From Cucumis sativus (Eukaryota > Streptophyta > Magnoliopsida > Cucurbitales > Cucurbitaceae), in the NCBI RefSeq assembly GCF_000004075.3, contig NC_026655.2, positions 7,626,001 to 7,690,000 of the forward strand: a stretch of DNA of 64,000 nucleotides. Direction: 5' to 3'. This document shows, in pieces, positions 23,268 through 34,732 of the stretch. Within the stretch, counting starts at the first letter, position 1; every line of letters starts with the position of its first letter. The position numbers and the translations under genes were made by a program. Below the pieces are notes generated by a model. That model saw only the letters and a list, made by a program, of their open reading frames with translations. It had not been told where the DNA came from and searched no databases.

Positions 23268-25325
23268 ATGGCCCCATTCAAGCTCCAATTCCTCCTTCTC
23301 TCTTTCCCCCTCCTTCTCTTCTCTTCCATTTCCTCCCTTGATTTCCTCTTCAATCGATTCAATTCAACCAACATCTCCCTCTACGGCAACGCCACCATCG
23401 ATTCCTCTTTCATCGCTCTCACCAACCAAACCGGTTTCTCCATCGGCCGTGCTCTCTTCCCTTCCAAAATTCCCACTAAATCCCCCAATTCCTCTTCCAT
23501 CCTCCCTTTCTCCACTTCCTTCATCTTCGCTATGGCCCCATACAGGGACGTCCTTCCTGGGCACGGCTTAGTTTTCATTTGCGTACCGACTACTGGAATC
23601 GAAGGAACTTCTGCTGCTCAGAATTTGGGCTTTCTTAACTTCACCCTTAATGGAAACCCCAATAACCATGTCTTTGGAGTTGAGTTCGATGTTTTTGAGA
23701 ATGAGGAATTCAGCGATCCCGATGATAATCATGTCGGAATCAATTTGAATTCCTTGACGTCTTTTATCACCGAAGAAGCTGGGTTTTGGTCTGACGGTGG
23801 TCCGAATGCGGCGGGTACGCTCAACAGACTTAGGCTTAATAGCGGCGAAAATTATCAGGTTTGGATTGACTATTCCGATTTCAGGATGAATGTTACGATG
23901 GCTCCGGCAGGGATGAAGAAGCCGCGGCGACCTTTGATTAATACGTCTCTGAATCTCTCTGGAATTTTCATGGATGAAATGTATATGGGGTTCACGAGTT
24001 CAACAGGACAGTTGGTTCAAGGTCATAACATTTTAGCTTGGAGTTTCAGTAACACTAATTTTTCGTTGAGTGAGAGTTTGATCACCACTGGATTACCCTC
24101 CTTCCTCCTCCCAAAAGACCCAATTACCAAATCGAAGTGGTTCATCGCCGGAGTGACAGCCGGCGGATTCCTCGTCGTTTGTTTCTTCGCAACGATTTTA
24201 GGGATTTTGATAGCCGACTACCGGAGAAAAGCGAGGTTAAGAGCCGAAATGGAAGATTGGGAATTAGAGTATTGGCCACACCGACTGACATATCAAGAAA
24301 TCGAATCGGCAACGAAAGGATTTGCAGAAGAAAACGTGATAGGAATCGGAGGGAATGGGAAAGTACATAAAGGGATTTTGGCCGGAGGAAGTTCAGAAGT
24401 TGCCGTGAAACGAATCTCTCACGATAACGACGGGATGCGTGAATTCTTAGCTGAAATCTCAAGTATCGGAAGATTAAAACACAGAAATCTTGTAAGTTTG
24501 AAGGGTTGGTGTAAAAAAGAGAAGGGAAATTTCTTGCTGGTTTACGATTTCATGGAAAATGGAAGCTTAGACAAATGGGTATTTGATTGTGATGAGAGAA
24601 ACATGTTGAGTTGGGAGGATCGAATCAGAGTATTGAAGAACGTAGCGACAGGGGTTTTGTATTTACACGAAGGATGGGAATCAAAGGTTCTTCACAGAGA
24701 CATAAAAGCCAGCAATGTGTTGTTAGACAAAGACATGAATGGAAGGCTAGGGGATTTCGGGTTAGCTCGAGTCCACGGTCACGGTCAAGTTGCAAGCACG
24801 ACTCGAATCGTTGGCACAATGGGTTACATAGCACCCGAGTTGATTCGAACGGGACGAGCCTCAACTCAATCCGACGTGTTTGGTTTTGGGGTATTGATTT
24901 TGGAAGTGATGTGTGGGAGGAGGCCAATAGAGGAAGGGAAGCCGCCATTGGTGGATTGGGTTCGCCAGTTGGCCATTGAAGGGAAAATTACGGCAGCGCT
25001 TGACAGCCGGCTGAGGAAGAAGGGTGAGTGGAACGAGGAGGAAGTGGGGAGAGTATTACATTTGGGACTGGTGTGTGCGCATGTTGACCCAAACAATCGG
25101 CCGACGATGAGGCAAATTGTGAAAGTTTTGGAAGGGAAGATTGAGTTGGATGAGAGTGAGAGTGAGAGTATGAATGCTTATCTGCTTCAAAGATTGAAGT
25201 CAGAAGGAATGTTGTGTGATTCTGGTGTTGGTTTTGGGAAAAATCTGCATCCAACATTTGAGGACTTTCTACAATCTTATTCAACTTCACTCTCTTGGAC
25301 CAATTCTTCTGTCACTGGCAGGTGA
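23268..25325 (+). CDS. L-type lectin-domain receptor kinase (LecRK-VII-like), 685 aa
   Basis: Intronless, as is usual for this family. Signal peptide about residues 1-23 (hydrophobic LLLSFPLLLFSS). Legume-lectin domain about 24-265 with several N-glycosylation sites and the carbohydrate/metal region VEFDVFENEEFSDPDDNHVG (about 138-157). One membrane helix at about 291-317. Kinase domain about 354-625: glycine loop IGIGGNGKV, ATP lysine K381 in VAVK, catalytic HRD at 476-478, DFG at 496-498, and the APE motif near 522. All catalytic residues are present, and HRD makes it an RD kinase. The C-tail is Ser/Glu-rich (DESESES). It should sit in the plasma membrane and signal from the wall or apoplast. 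The wording around EDWELEYWPHRLTYQEIESAT suggests clade VII (Arabidopsis LecRK-VII.1/VII.2); ligand unknown. Confidence 0.95.
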   Translation: MAPFKLQFLLLSFPLLLFSSISSLDFLFNRFNSTNISLYGNATIDSSFIALTNQTGFSIGRALFPSKIPTKSPNSSSILPFSTSFIFAMAPYRDVLPGHGLVFICVPTTGIEGTSAAQNLGFLNFTLNGNPNNHVFGVEFDVFENEEFSDPDDNHVGINLNSLTSFITEEAGFWSDGGPNAAGTLNRLRLNSGENYQVWIDYSDFRMNVTMAPAGMKKPRRPLINTSLNLSGIFMDEMYMGFTSSTGQLVQGHNILAWSFSNTNFSLSESLITTGLPSFLLPKDPITKSKWFIAGVTAGGFLVVCFFATILGILIADYRRKARLRAEMEDWELEYWPHRLTYQEIESATKGFAEENVIGIGGNGKVHKGILAGGSSEVAVKRISHDNDGMREFLAEISSIGRLKHRNLVSLKGWCKKEKGNFLLVYDFMENGSLDKWVFDCDERNMLSWEDRIRVLKNVATGVLYLHEGWESKVLHRDIKASNVLLDKDMNGRLGDFGLARVHGHGQVASTTRIVGTMGYIAPELIRTGRASTQSDVFGFGVLILEVMCGRRPIEEGKPPLVDWVRQLAIEGKITAALDSRLRKKGEWNEEEVGRVLHLGLVCAHVDPNNRPTMRQIVKVLEGKIELDESESESMNAYLLQRLKSEGMLCDSGVGFGKNLHPTFEDFLQSYSTSLSWTNSSVTGR

Positions 25326-26021
25326 AATGTTGGAAACATTAAACTTCGAATTCTTTTTAACAAATACCATAGATTATTGAGAAATGTTGTGAATTGTGAT
25401 TTATATATTTGTATATAAACAGAAAATAACATTGAGAATTGTTGTGAATTGGGTTTATATGGCTGTTTGTTGGATACAACAGTTTCAAAGAACAAAGTAG
25501 TTCATAGTGCCTCAGTACAATTGAATGTTTTCAAGATTCTGAGGTTATTCTTTTAATTTTAAAAAATTTAATATGTATGTTCAAATATTTTTTACACTAA
25601 ATTTTAAAATAAACATGTTTATATATTTATACCCTTTAAAGTTTTAAATAGTTGGAAGTTTACTAATAAACAAAACATTCATGCAGTTTCACTTGCACAT
25701 AGAAACAAAGAATTTTATCGTTGTCCTTGATTTTACCAGGCTTACAAAATTCTTTATAATTATTGTTTAGAAGCTCTACCAAAAATAGCAAAATAATAAT
25801 AATAATAATAATAAGAAGGTTCATGTCAGCCAATTTTCTAAATTGTAAAAGTAATAAATTTAATAGTCCTATTATTATTGTTCGATAAGTCCTATAATTA
25901 CCGTTTCATAACCAAGTGTTGTAGACTATTTTTTCTAAATATTTGTGTCAATTATGCAATTTTTTATTATTTTTATACCTTTTAATGTATGTTATTGATG
26001 TTATAAAAGGGATAATTATAA

Positions 26022-26183
26022 TTGATGACCATTTTAGTAATAATAATTAAGGATATAGCAACATTTTAAAAAAATTGTATATATAGAAAAATTTCGCTGA
26101 TAGACTTATATTGAGTCTGTCATTGATAAACCAATATTTGCAACATGACCTATCGATAATAGACTTATATCACTGGACAAATT
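26022..26183. mobile_element. MITE-like element, copy B (right half missing)
   Basis: Matches copy C over GATGACCATTTTAGTAATAA through the central GATAGACTTATA and AACATGACCTATCGATAATAG motifs and ends at GGACAAATTTTG, after which the sequence is unrelated. So the right arm has been deleted or replaced. Confidence 0.6.
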
Positions 26184-26382
26184 TTGCTTGGGAACTATCC
26201 CTTACGAGAGTTTATGCAATTAATGCAAGAGATGTTCAAGTCCATTCCAAATGGCCCAAAGATGGCCCACAGAGGTCCATAGTCATGGAAATGGGCCTTG
26301 AGAGGCCAAAGTTATTGGGAGGAATGGCTCACTTGAGTGCATAAACCAGTTTCATGTTAAAAGATTGTTTTTAAGGAAAATT

Positions 26383-26653
26383 GGAATGAATGACTATTTT
26401 AGTAATAATAATTAAAGATATAGCAATATTTTTAAAAAATTGCAAATATAGCAAAACTATCACTAATAGACTTGTATCGCTGATAGACTTCATATGGTAT
26501 ATCAGTGATAGACCAATATTTACAACATGGTCTATCAGTGATAGATTTATATCATTTATAGAATTTGACAAATTTTGTTATATTTGCAAATTTTTTAAAA
26601 TTATGTTATCTACTTAATTAATTTGAATTTAATTGCTAAATTTGCAACTATCC
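26383..26653. mobile_element. MITE-like element, copy C, complete
   Basis: The best preserved copy, about 270 bp. The left arm contains TTTTTAAAAAATTGCAAATA; the right arm, reverse complemented, contains ATTTTAAAAAATTTGCAAAT, and similarity continues outward for roughly 70-80 bp per arm. The core has several near-perfect palindromes, the best being TCTATCAGTGATAGA at 26531-26545. Long arms would fit a Mutator-like non-autonomous element; no transposase is present. Confidence 0.65.
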
Positions 26654-27806
26654 ATTTTTTTAAAGAAAAAATAATAGATATAGTAACGTTTTTAGGGTTT
26701 CAACTTTTAAGTTCATAAATTATTAGATTGCTTCTATGTTTTTAAATTTAAGATACGTTAGAGGTATAGGTATAGATGCATAATAAGACACTTTAAAAAC
26801 TAACTTTCAAGGGTTAAACTTATAATTTAATTTTATAAAAATTGCACAAACCATCCTAAACTATTGAGTCAGTTACCATCACACACATGAACTTCAATTT
26901 GATCAATTATTCCTCTATACTCTTTTTATTGTTGCAATTAACCTCTTTCCTTAAACTAGGGTTTTAATTGGACATCGAGTGTGAGTAAGGTAGGGGCAAA
27001 CTTGTCATATGCATAAAAAAAGGCGGCAAGAACTAAACCGATCTAGACATAATGGAGACGTGAAATTTTATGTTTTGACTTAAAATTTTGGTTGGAGAAA
27101 ATTTTTTGTGTAAAATTTGGATAAATTAACGTTTTTTTTTTAAAAAAATCTTTTTTCTTACATATTTAATATTTAATGGTATTTAGGAAATTTTTTAGAA
27201 GTATTTTTAAAATAAAACTAAGGTAAAAGTATTTTTGACCCATTTTTAAAGTTTAAAGACATTTTTTAAACTTTCAAAATTGTGAAAGTATTTGAGACAA
27301 TTATTATAATTTAACCTTTTCACTTTTCAATCACATGTATTTTCATCCTATATTGATTTGTCTCAATGTGTTTGCTACATATTCAAACCCAACAAAACGT
27401 CATGCAGGTTGGTAGTTGGAACATCAATGTTTAGTGCAGTTTGTATCCTCCTTTGGCTTCTAGGCCCTATCTCATCCTTTCTAATTATTAATCCAACACA
27501 TTTATATCAATAAAATTTATGTACTTTTAATTATTGAAGTGTTGGACCAAGTACGTAGAGTTAATAGGTTAAAGTTAGGAAGTTTGTGTTTGTGATATAG
27601 AATTGTAATATGAAATTCATCAATAATTATAATAAGTATATTACGAACCAAAATGAAACACTCATTTAGTAAGTGTAGTAAGTGTTTCTAATTAAAAAAA
27701 AAATGTATTTGCGAACATGTAAAAAATATAGAAGGATGAAAAAAATAAAGTTATCAACCAATACAATCAGCTAAGTATTGTATGTTGTGTAAAGAAAAGA
27801 AAAAGG

Positions 27807-27810
27807 AAAA
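27807..27810 (-). terminator. Pol III terminator of the tRNA-Leu gene
   Basis: On the - strand TTTT begins one base beyond the discriminator base of the tRNA, and more T-runs follow. This is the normal Pol III stop signal. Confidence 0.75.
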
Positions 27811-27811
27811 T

Positions 27812-27895
27812 TGTCAGAAGTGGGATTTGAACCCACGCCCTCTCACGAAGACCAGAACTTGAGTCTGGCGCCTTAGACCACTCGGCCATCCTGAC
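27812..27895 (-). tRNA. tRNA-Leu (anticodon CAA)
   Basis: 84 nt read from 27895 down. Acceptor GTCAGGA pairs with TTCTGAC (one G-U) with discriminator A. D-arm/A-box is TGGCCGAGTGG. The anticodon arm is CCAGA-CTCAAGT-TCTGG with CAA at 34-36, decoding UUG. A long variable arm (CTTC-GTGA-GAGG) marks a class II tRNA. The T-arm GTGGG-TTCAAAT-CCCAC is fully paired and holds the B-box. No intron and no encoded CCA. All stems are intact, so it is probably functional and nuclear-type. Confidence 0.96.
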
Positions 27896-30800
27896 TTGAT
27901 GCTTAAGCAATGATTAATTTACTTATTTCTATATAAGTGTTTTATTATTTAATTCTTTTAACTAAGATTTTTTTAAATAATAAAATAAAGTAATTTATAA
28001 ATATGAAAAATTATGACATTTTATTGTTTTTGGAAAAAAAAATATTTACAGTAAATTAATCAAACAATTCAACATACATATCTATTTTCTTTTAGTTAAA
28101 ATTTTCTTTTTAACATTTGGAATATTTAATAATAAATTGCTTTTATGTTTTTTCATTTCTTTTATATGAATGATTACTAATAGTCTCGTACTAAAACAAT
28201 ATTAAATCTTAAAATAGGTGATTATTATAAATCAATTCAAGATCTATTAATTCTATCAAGGTCATGTTCTCTACTATAGTTAAATTGAATTCCTATGCTT
28301 TTAAATTGTAATACATTTTAAGTCCATACCAAGAAAAATCTCATCAAACTTCATCGTAAATTTGATTATTATGTAACGAGTACTTAATAAACTTGACCCT
28401 TAATCAATTACCAATCTTCTAATTGTAAAACATTATATATTTCTTAATAACATATTTAGATGAAATTATTATAAATAGTAAAGTACATATATTAATTAAG
28501 TTGAGAGGATAAATTGTGAACAAATTTTGAAAGTGAAACAATTAATTCGATGTAAACTAAAGTTTAAAAGATTGTTAATTTCATAAAATTAGTTTAGAGT
28601 GGTTTTCACTGAACATTTTTGTTCCAATTAATTTTCATTTTAATTCCAATTCCTAGTTAGTAAATAGTGCCTAAAAGTTAAGAAATGAGGTGAGATTTTT
28701 TAAAAAACTTTTCTCTCTTTGTTTTCATTCTCTCTCAAACTATTTGGTAATTATAATCAACGGGTTGTACTTATCATCGATTTTTCGTATCTTGTATTCT
28801 AGTAATTAATCATATATCTCACTAATGTCAACTAAAAATGTGTATCAATCTAATTATTGATTTATCAACATTCATCAACATACATTTTAATAGTAAACAA
28901 TATATCTCAATCATTCACATATGTGAAACTTCTGTAACATGCATTTTGAAGTATAAAATTAGATATCTTAACACACATTTGTGTATAATATCAGTAGGTA
29001 CATCCATCTAGAATGCATTTCATTTGTAAATAAAGTATATTATTAACATATTTTGCTCTATTTTCTCATAAACAACCATGGTTGTTTGATTTGGAAGTAT
29101 ATACTGTTATAAACATTATTGTCATCCATTACAAAACCTCAAGAAATAACAGGATTAATTGATTCTTTAAGGAATATTTTTTAAAAAAAGATAATCACAA
29201 AAACAATAATAAGACAAATTCAATTTCTTGATGTGAAGATTAGAAAAGAAATGTGTATAAATCCCGTGAAAAGATTGTAACATTAAAGCTTGCATAAATA
29301 AAATAAAAATCGTACTATTAAGGAACCCACTTTTAGGATTCATATTTCATTATGGTTTGGGGGCCAAACCTTATATTAATATTTTGGTTGGTGTACGACA
29401 AATTATTAATTCATTGAAATTAGGCTAACACTTTGCTTCCAATTTTAAATTTCATTTAGATTACATGCATGTTTTAGAAATAATATTTAAAAATATAATA
29501 TAATTAAATTATAATACACGAATGATCAACCTAGCTAAAATTGGTCATTGATATGACAAATTATTATTTCGAGGTAAAATAATGCATACTATCTTTAAAT
29601 TTGTTGTATATTATAACATTTTTTGAGTTGTTTTTTATATAAAAAATAAACTTAAATAATTATCAAATATAGTAAAATTTTAGAATTTATCAACTAAAAC
29701 TTATATAGGTTGGAGCGATGTAAGCCACATTTTGACTAACTAATTTTTAGGTAAACGTTCTTTTCATAATTATTAATATTGAAGCCTGTTAGGACAGTAA
29801 AAAGAACTCCACAAATTGTAATTTCATAATTCATATGTGTATTTTTATAAGTATTCATAATTCAAATTTCTTTATTAGTAATTGTGCTTCTTCCTTGTAT
29901 GTTAGCTCTCTAATTTGTCTTTTACGTTGATTCCTATTTTTGGGCAAAATCCTTTATTTAGAAATTAGTTTATTCTAATTTATCAAAGAATTTAATGAAA
30001 AATATTCATACAGTTATCTTCATCAACTTCATACCATTATATTTGGGATGCCAACAATATATTAGTTAAAATTACTTTCAATACCCTACATTTTCACATA
30101 TAATTTAATGAACCAAAATATATATCAAACTTTCAGATTCTGTAAACGTCTATCAATGTCTATTAGTATATTCAAAGATAGACTTCTATTTGCGTCCATC
30201 AAATAAAATATAAATAATTTAAACAGTTTTGTCATTTTCAAAAATTTGTCTATTGTTAAATTCAAAATCTAACTAAGAAAAATCTTAGTTCAGTGCTTCA
30301 TATTAAATTTGAAATTTGAGAAAGATTGATTTGTAACCTAACAAAAAAAACTTAAAGAGATAGTGAACCGTATAGAAAAAAGAAAAGGTCAAAACTCAAT
30401 TTTTCTGACAACAATAACTAACTTTTTGAAGTTTAAGAATTAACAAAGATACATATTTAAAAGTTTAAAGATCAAAATAGAATAAGTTTAAACAACAAAA
30501 TAGAATAGAACATAAATCTAATAATTTTTGTTCCAACAAGATTTTGACAAATGTCTTCTTGTTCATTTATTTTAGTAATAAGGTGAAATGTAAGATCGAT
30601 TAATGACATCAAACATCCACAAAGTTCTATAAGCTTCGAGGGATATGTGGAGAAGGTTTGAGGTCCCCAAGAAATTGACAATATCTCTATACGTTGTTTG
30701 ATTTCAACTTTGTTCTCAATTTTCACTTTTATCCAACCTTTTTTCATTTATTTTAAAGCAAAGTGTTCCTCACACAAATTTACTTTACTAATGTAGATTG

Positions 30801-33594
30801 GTATTTGAATTTTCAAGCTACTTTATGTTTTAATTTTGAATTAGTTTGTAAATTTTGTTATTTATTATTTATGAATGATGTGATTTGTTAAATGTTATGT
30901 GAATGAGAAGGTTGGTTTACGTTTCATAGATGATGTTATTTGAAATGTCTCTCTATTGGTAGTTTTCTAGTAAAAAGGTAGTTTTCTAGTGAAAGGGTTT
31001 GCTAATATTGGAAAATACATTCCTTATCAGAATTTTCTTTCACTACTATTATTTGTCCATCTATTTGATTTTCTATTTCGGAAGTTAGGGTTGCTCTTCC
31101 ATGAATTCATTCTACATATTTAAAGGATATTTAGTCATTTATTACGTTTTATTGTTGTGTATATTTAGTCCCATTTGAAATTACAAATGTGGAAAGAAAA
31201 GAGAGTTGTAGTGTTTAAAGATACAATTCTAGTGAGAATGTCACAACTTGAGGAAAGCGCGAGTTATGTAAAAAGAAAATCTCGATCTTAGGAGAGACTA
31301 AAACATTTTTCACTAAAATCACAATTCAAAGGAAGGGTGAGTAAGTATGACAACGAGTCTCAAATTTATTGAACTATTTGGGAATGAGTTGAAGCGTGTA
31401 AATAAGTATTGTGGTTGTAATTAGTTAAGATTGGTGAGGGTGTGGTTTTAGAGGGGTTGATTGGTTTTTGTAATAGGTATATGAAATAATGGTATAAGAT
31501 TGTGAAGAAGGGTTTAGTTAATTGAAGAAGACGTAGATGAGAAATAGTGAAAGAAGTGAAGGGGTGAAACAGCCAAAAAGAGCGTCAACGACGGTGGCGA
31601 GGAGCCGCGTAAGTGCCACGTCGGAAAAGGAAATTTACAAAGATCTCAACAAAAACTAAAACTCCTAATTATCGCCACATAAATAAATAAATAAATACAT
31701 AAAAGAAAAAGGTACAATGATTAAAATCAGGTAGGGAACAGGGTGGGTCCCACTACTCCTATTTATTAAACAAAGAAAATAAAATATCCCTTGATCAACG
31801 TCAAGGATTTACCCACGTAAACATCATTCAAAATAAAACTCATCAATAATGTTAATGCTGGCCCCCACTCCCCCTTCCGGATTATCATTTTAGGATAAAA
31901 TGCATCCTCCCTTCTTCTGCTCTCTCCCCTTTTAATTATTTCTCCTCTTCCTTTAATTGTTTTTTCACTCAACACCCCCAAACCATATCATTTCTATTTC
32001 ATTTTATCCACTTTCTTTTATTTCTATTTTAGTTTCAACTCTTTCTTATCCAACCATCTTGTTTCATCTTAAATTTTAAATTTTGAAAACTTTCTTTTAC
32101 TTCAACTCACATTGTACGGTTTATTTTTTACCAACCAAAGTTTAAAACTAAAATTACATTTACCATTTGATAGACGAAAAACAAGAGTATTTCATTGACG
32201 TCAATTAATCTCTATTAATTATATTTTATTATATTTAAAAATAGCCTAAAATTTGAATTATAATCTTTCATTGACCACCATAATTTTAGTCATTTATTAT
32301 TTATTTTGGTCTAAAGTTTGGTTTTAATAATATTTTATATTAATCATTAAAAAGAACAATTTATTTTAATAAGCACGGTTGGAACACATACAGAGGAATA
32401 TCACCCTAACAACAAAAGGAGGAAAACGACAAATGCTTTGAGTGCTTGGATGAGCTAGAATATTCTGCTTTCATTTTTTAATTATTTGTTCAATAAAACC
32501 CTAAACTAACTCTACTTTAATTAAAATCATTAAAAAATGAGCTAATCATTCATTTTAAATAACATTTTGGATATAATTAGACATAGATTCAAAAGATGCA
32601 CACATTTTGAAATTAAGTTTTGAATAGGTATTGCATATGAACCTTAATTTGTAAATGCTTGCAAGAAGGAAAAAAAAAAACATTAGTTTCATATTTCTGC
32701 TTAATAAATAATATCATATAACTTAAAATTATTGTCATAATTAAACAATTATAATAATTGAGACTTGAGAGAATATTCACAATAACTCTTCCGACAAATG
32801 TAAGAGTGAGGACAAACATTATTTCCTTTAAAAAAAATGTACAACAGTATTTTGTTTATTAAACCATTCTTAATTAAAAAGTTATAACCCACATTGTTTT
32901 TCTTAATTTTTACGAGAACAAGAATGAGAAAAATGTGCTATTATTCATTGCATAATAGACTAATTTTCATCTTCAAGATAATGAATGATATATAAAATAA
33001 CAAATCTCTCAAAACTAACCAACAAAACCAAAAAGCTAGCCATGGAGTTGTTCACATGGCCCCATTTCTAGAATTTGTTTGTAATGAACTCAACAACAGC
33101 TTATTCCAATCCCATAAAACAAACCTTCTAAGTTTTGATTTGATCATATCTGATTACATAGGTTTTATTAGATAACTATCGTAATTATTGAAAAATAAAA
33201 CAAGTATTTCCTAATATATTTTTTTATATATGTGAATTGAATTAATAACATAATGTTAATAAAGATCCTGAAATTAATTCAAACTTTTGCTAAATCAATT
33301 TTGTTATATTATTTTAGGAAAAAAAGAAAGAGAAAAAAAAAAAGTGGTATGGTGGATATTCGAGCATATCCAGATTAGGTTTGATTAAATTGGATCGCCA
33401 TTATTGCATCTGTCAAAAACTGACGTGGATCCTCGCTGTCTGGTCTAATAAAGTCCACGAGGATCAGTAAACGAGTTTGATCTATCAAATCCAATAAGGG
33501 AACGCCATATCATCAACGTGGAGCCCAGGTGTGCGCGGCGTCTTGTTTATCAATTCGGTTTTATTGGTAGGACCGCTTTCCTCCCAACATTTGG
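27896..33594. other. AT-rich intergenic region, no gene recognised
   Basis: No open frame with family resemblance and no RNA-gene signal. A repeat-family member lies near 30420-30490. A local GC-richer patch at about 31560-31980 contains CACGTC/CACGTAA-type motifs and pyrimidine-rich sequence and looks promoter-like, but no gene follows on either strand. The last ~250 bp is the promoter of the DUF506 gene. Confidence 0.5.
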
Positions 33595-33605
33595 TATATA
33601 TAAAA
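33595..33605 (+). promoter_or_regulatory. TATA box of the DUF506 gene
   Basis: TATATATAAAA lies 71-81 bp before the start codon. Expected transcription start is near 33630, giving a 5'UTR of about 45 nt. Confidence 0.75.
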
Positions 33606-33675
33606 ACAGAGTGTTCCAATCTATTTTCCACAACCCACAAAGTGAAAGTGAATTTTAAATTATATCAGATTAAAA

Positions 33676-34732
33676 ATGGCCGGACGGAATTTCCCCGGTA
33701 TTGAGGTTTCGAGTTTTTCCGATATGGTATTTGAGTTTTTGGACGATGGAGAGGGGTGGCCGGCCGAGGGATTTGGGAGCAGTTTGGAGAGTGAGACGAC
33801 GGGGTTTGATGAAAATGATGAAGAAAAAGAAAACGGTGAAAGTTTGGAAGAAAGTAAGAGCTTTTGGGAAACCCAAATTCAGATCTTACAAGTGAGTATT
33901 TTTTTTTCCCCCTTTAATTTAACGGCAAGATAAATTGAGGTTAATTTTAATTATGGTAATGTATAGGGGATGATATATCGGAGTAATTCTGTGGAATCGA
34001 AGATAAGAAATGCGACAAAGGAGGCAGTTAAAGAAATAGAGAGATCCGGTGGAGGCTGTGCATGTGGAAGATCTGTTCTGGCAATGACGGGCTGCCGGAG
34101 TTGTATGATGAGGGAGGTTTCCGGTCACCTTCGAAACGCCGGCTACGATAGTGCCGTTTGCAAGACAAAATGGAAAAGTTCTCAGCATATACCCTCAGGT
34201 AAACAAACAAACAAACAAAATTCAACTTAGATGTTTTTTTCTTAGAGAAATTATTTTTCATTTAAAAAAAAAAAATCGTGAAAGCATTTAGCTAAACTTT
34301 TTATAAAATTGGAATTAAACAGGGGAACACACATTTTTAGACGTAGTACAGAGGAACACAAAGAAAGGGGAAGTAAGGTTAATAATAGAGCTAAACTTGA
34401 GAGGAGAGTTTGAAATGGCAAGAGGAAGCGAGGAGTACAACCGACTAGTACGGCGGCTGCCGGAGATATTCGTCGGAAAAGTAGAGAAACTGCAAGGGGT
34501 AATAAAGGTAATATGTGGGGCAGCAAAAAAGTGTATGAAAGAAAAGAAAATGCATTTGGGGCCATGGAGAAAACAGAGATACATGCAAGCCAAATGGCTA
34601 AGTCCATGTGAAAGGACAATGTCAATGCCTCTTATTCCTTCTTCTTCTCGCCTTCCTAAGCCCAGAGCCTCCATGCTCACTGTTGACTTCCTCGACAAAT
34701 TGCCTAATCGGACGCCTCTTGAAGTTGTCTGA
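33676..34732 (+). CDS. DUF506 (PD-(D/E)XK nuclease-like) protein, three exons, 285 aa
   Basis: Exons 33676-33891, 33967-34198 and 34323-34732; donors CAA|GTGAGT and CAG|GTAAAC, acceptors TATAG| and AACAG|, phases adding to 286 codons. The N-terminus is acidic and low-complexity (DENDEEKENGESLEES). The family core starts with a Cys-rich stretch (GGCACGRSVLAMTGCRSCMM, exon 2), runs through REVSGHLRNAGYDSAVCKTKW and then EHTFLDVV and RLIIELNLRGEFEMARGSEEYN (exon 3). The acidic residues in TFLDVV and IIELNLRGEFE are the candidate PD-(D/E)XK positions. DUF506 proteins include RXR1, a repressor of root-hair growth in Arabidopsis; whether they cut nucleic acid is unproven. The C-terminal LPxPRASMLTVDFL region is also typical. 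Function in this plant is inferred only from family. Confidence 0.92.

Larger units (their letters stand above)
25326..27806. other. Intergenic region with two TIR-element copies
   Basis: Begins with the lectin kinase 3'UTR. Contains an (AAT)n run near 25795-25813, element copies B and C, and a GC-richer insert between them (about 26186-26345) that could encode 77 aa from 26111 but resembles nothing I know. Members of two dispersed repeat families lie at 27230-27310 and 27571-27645. Confidence 0.5.

Noticed and set aside
22856-23374. 172-codon open frame antisense to the lectin kinase start
   Set aside because: It arises from pyrimidine-rich repeats read backwards (Arg/Glu/Gly runs) and has no family resemblance.
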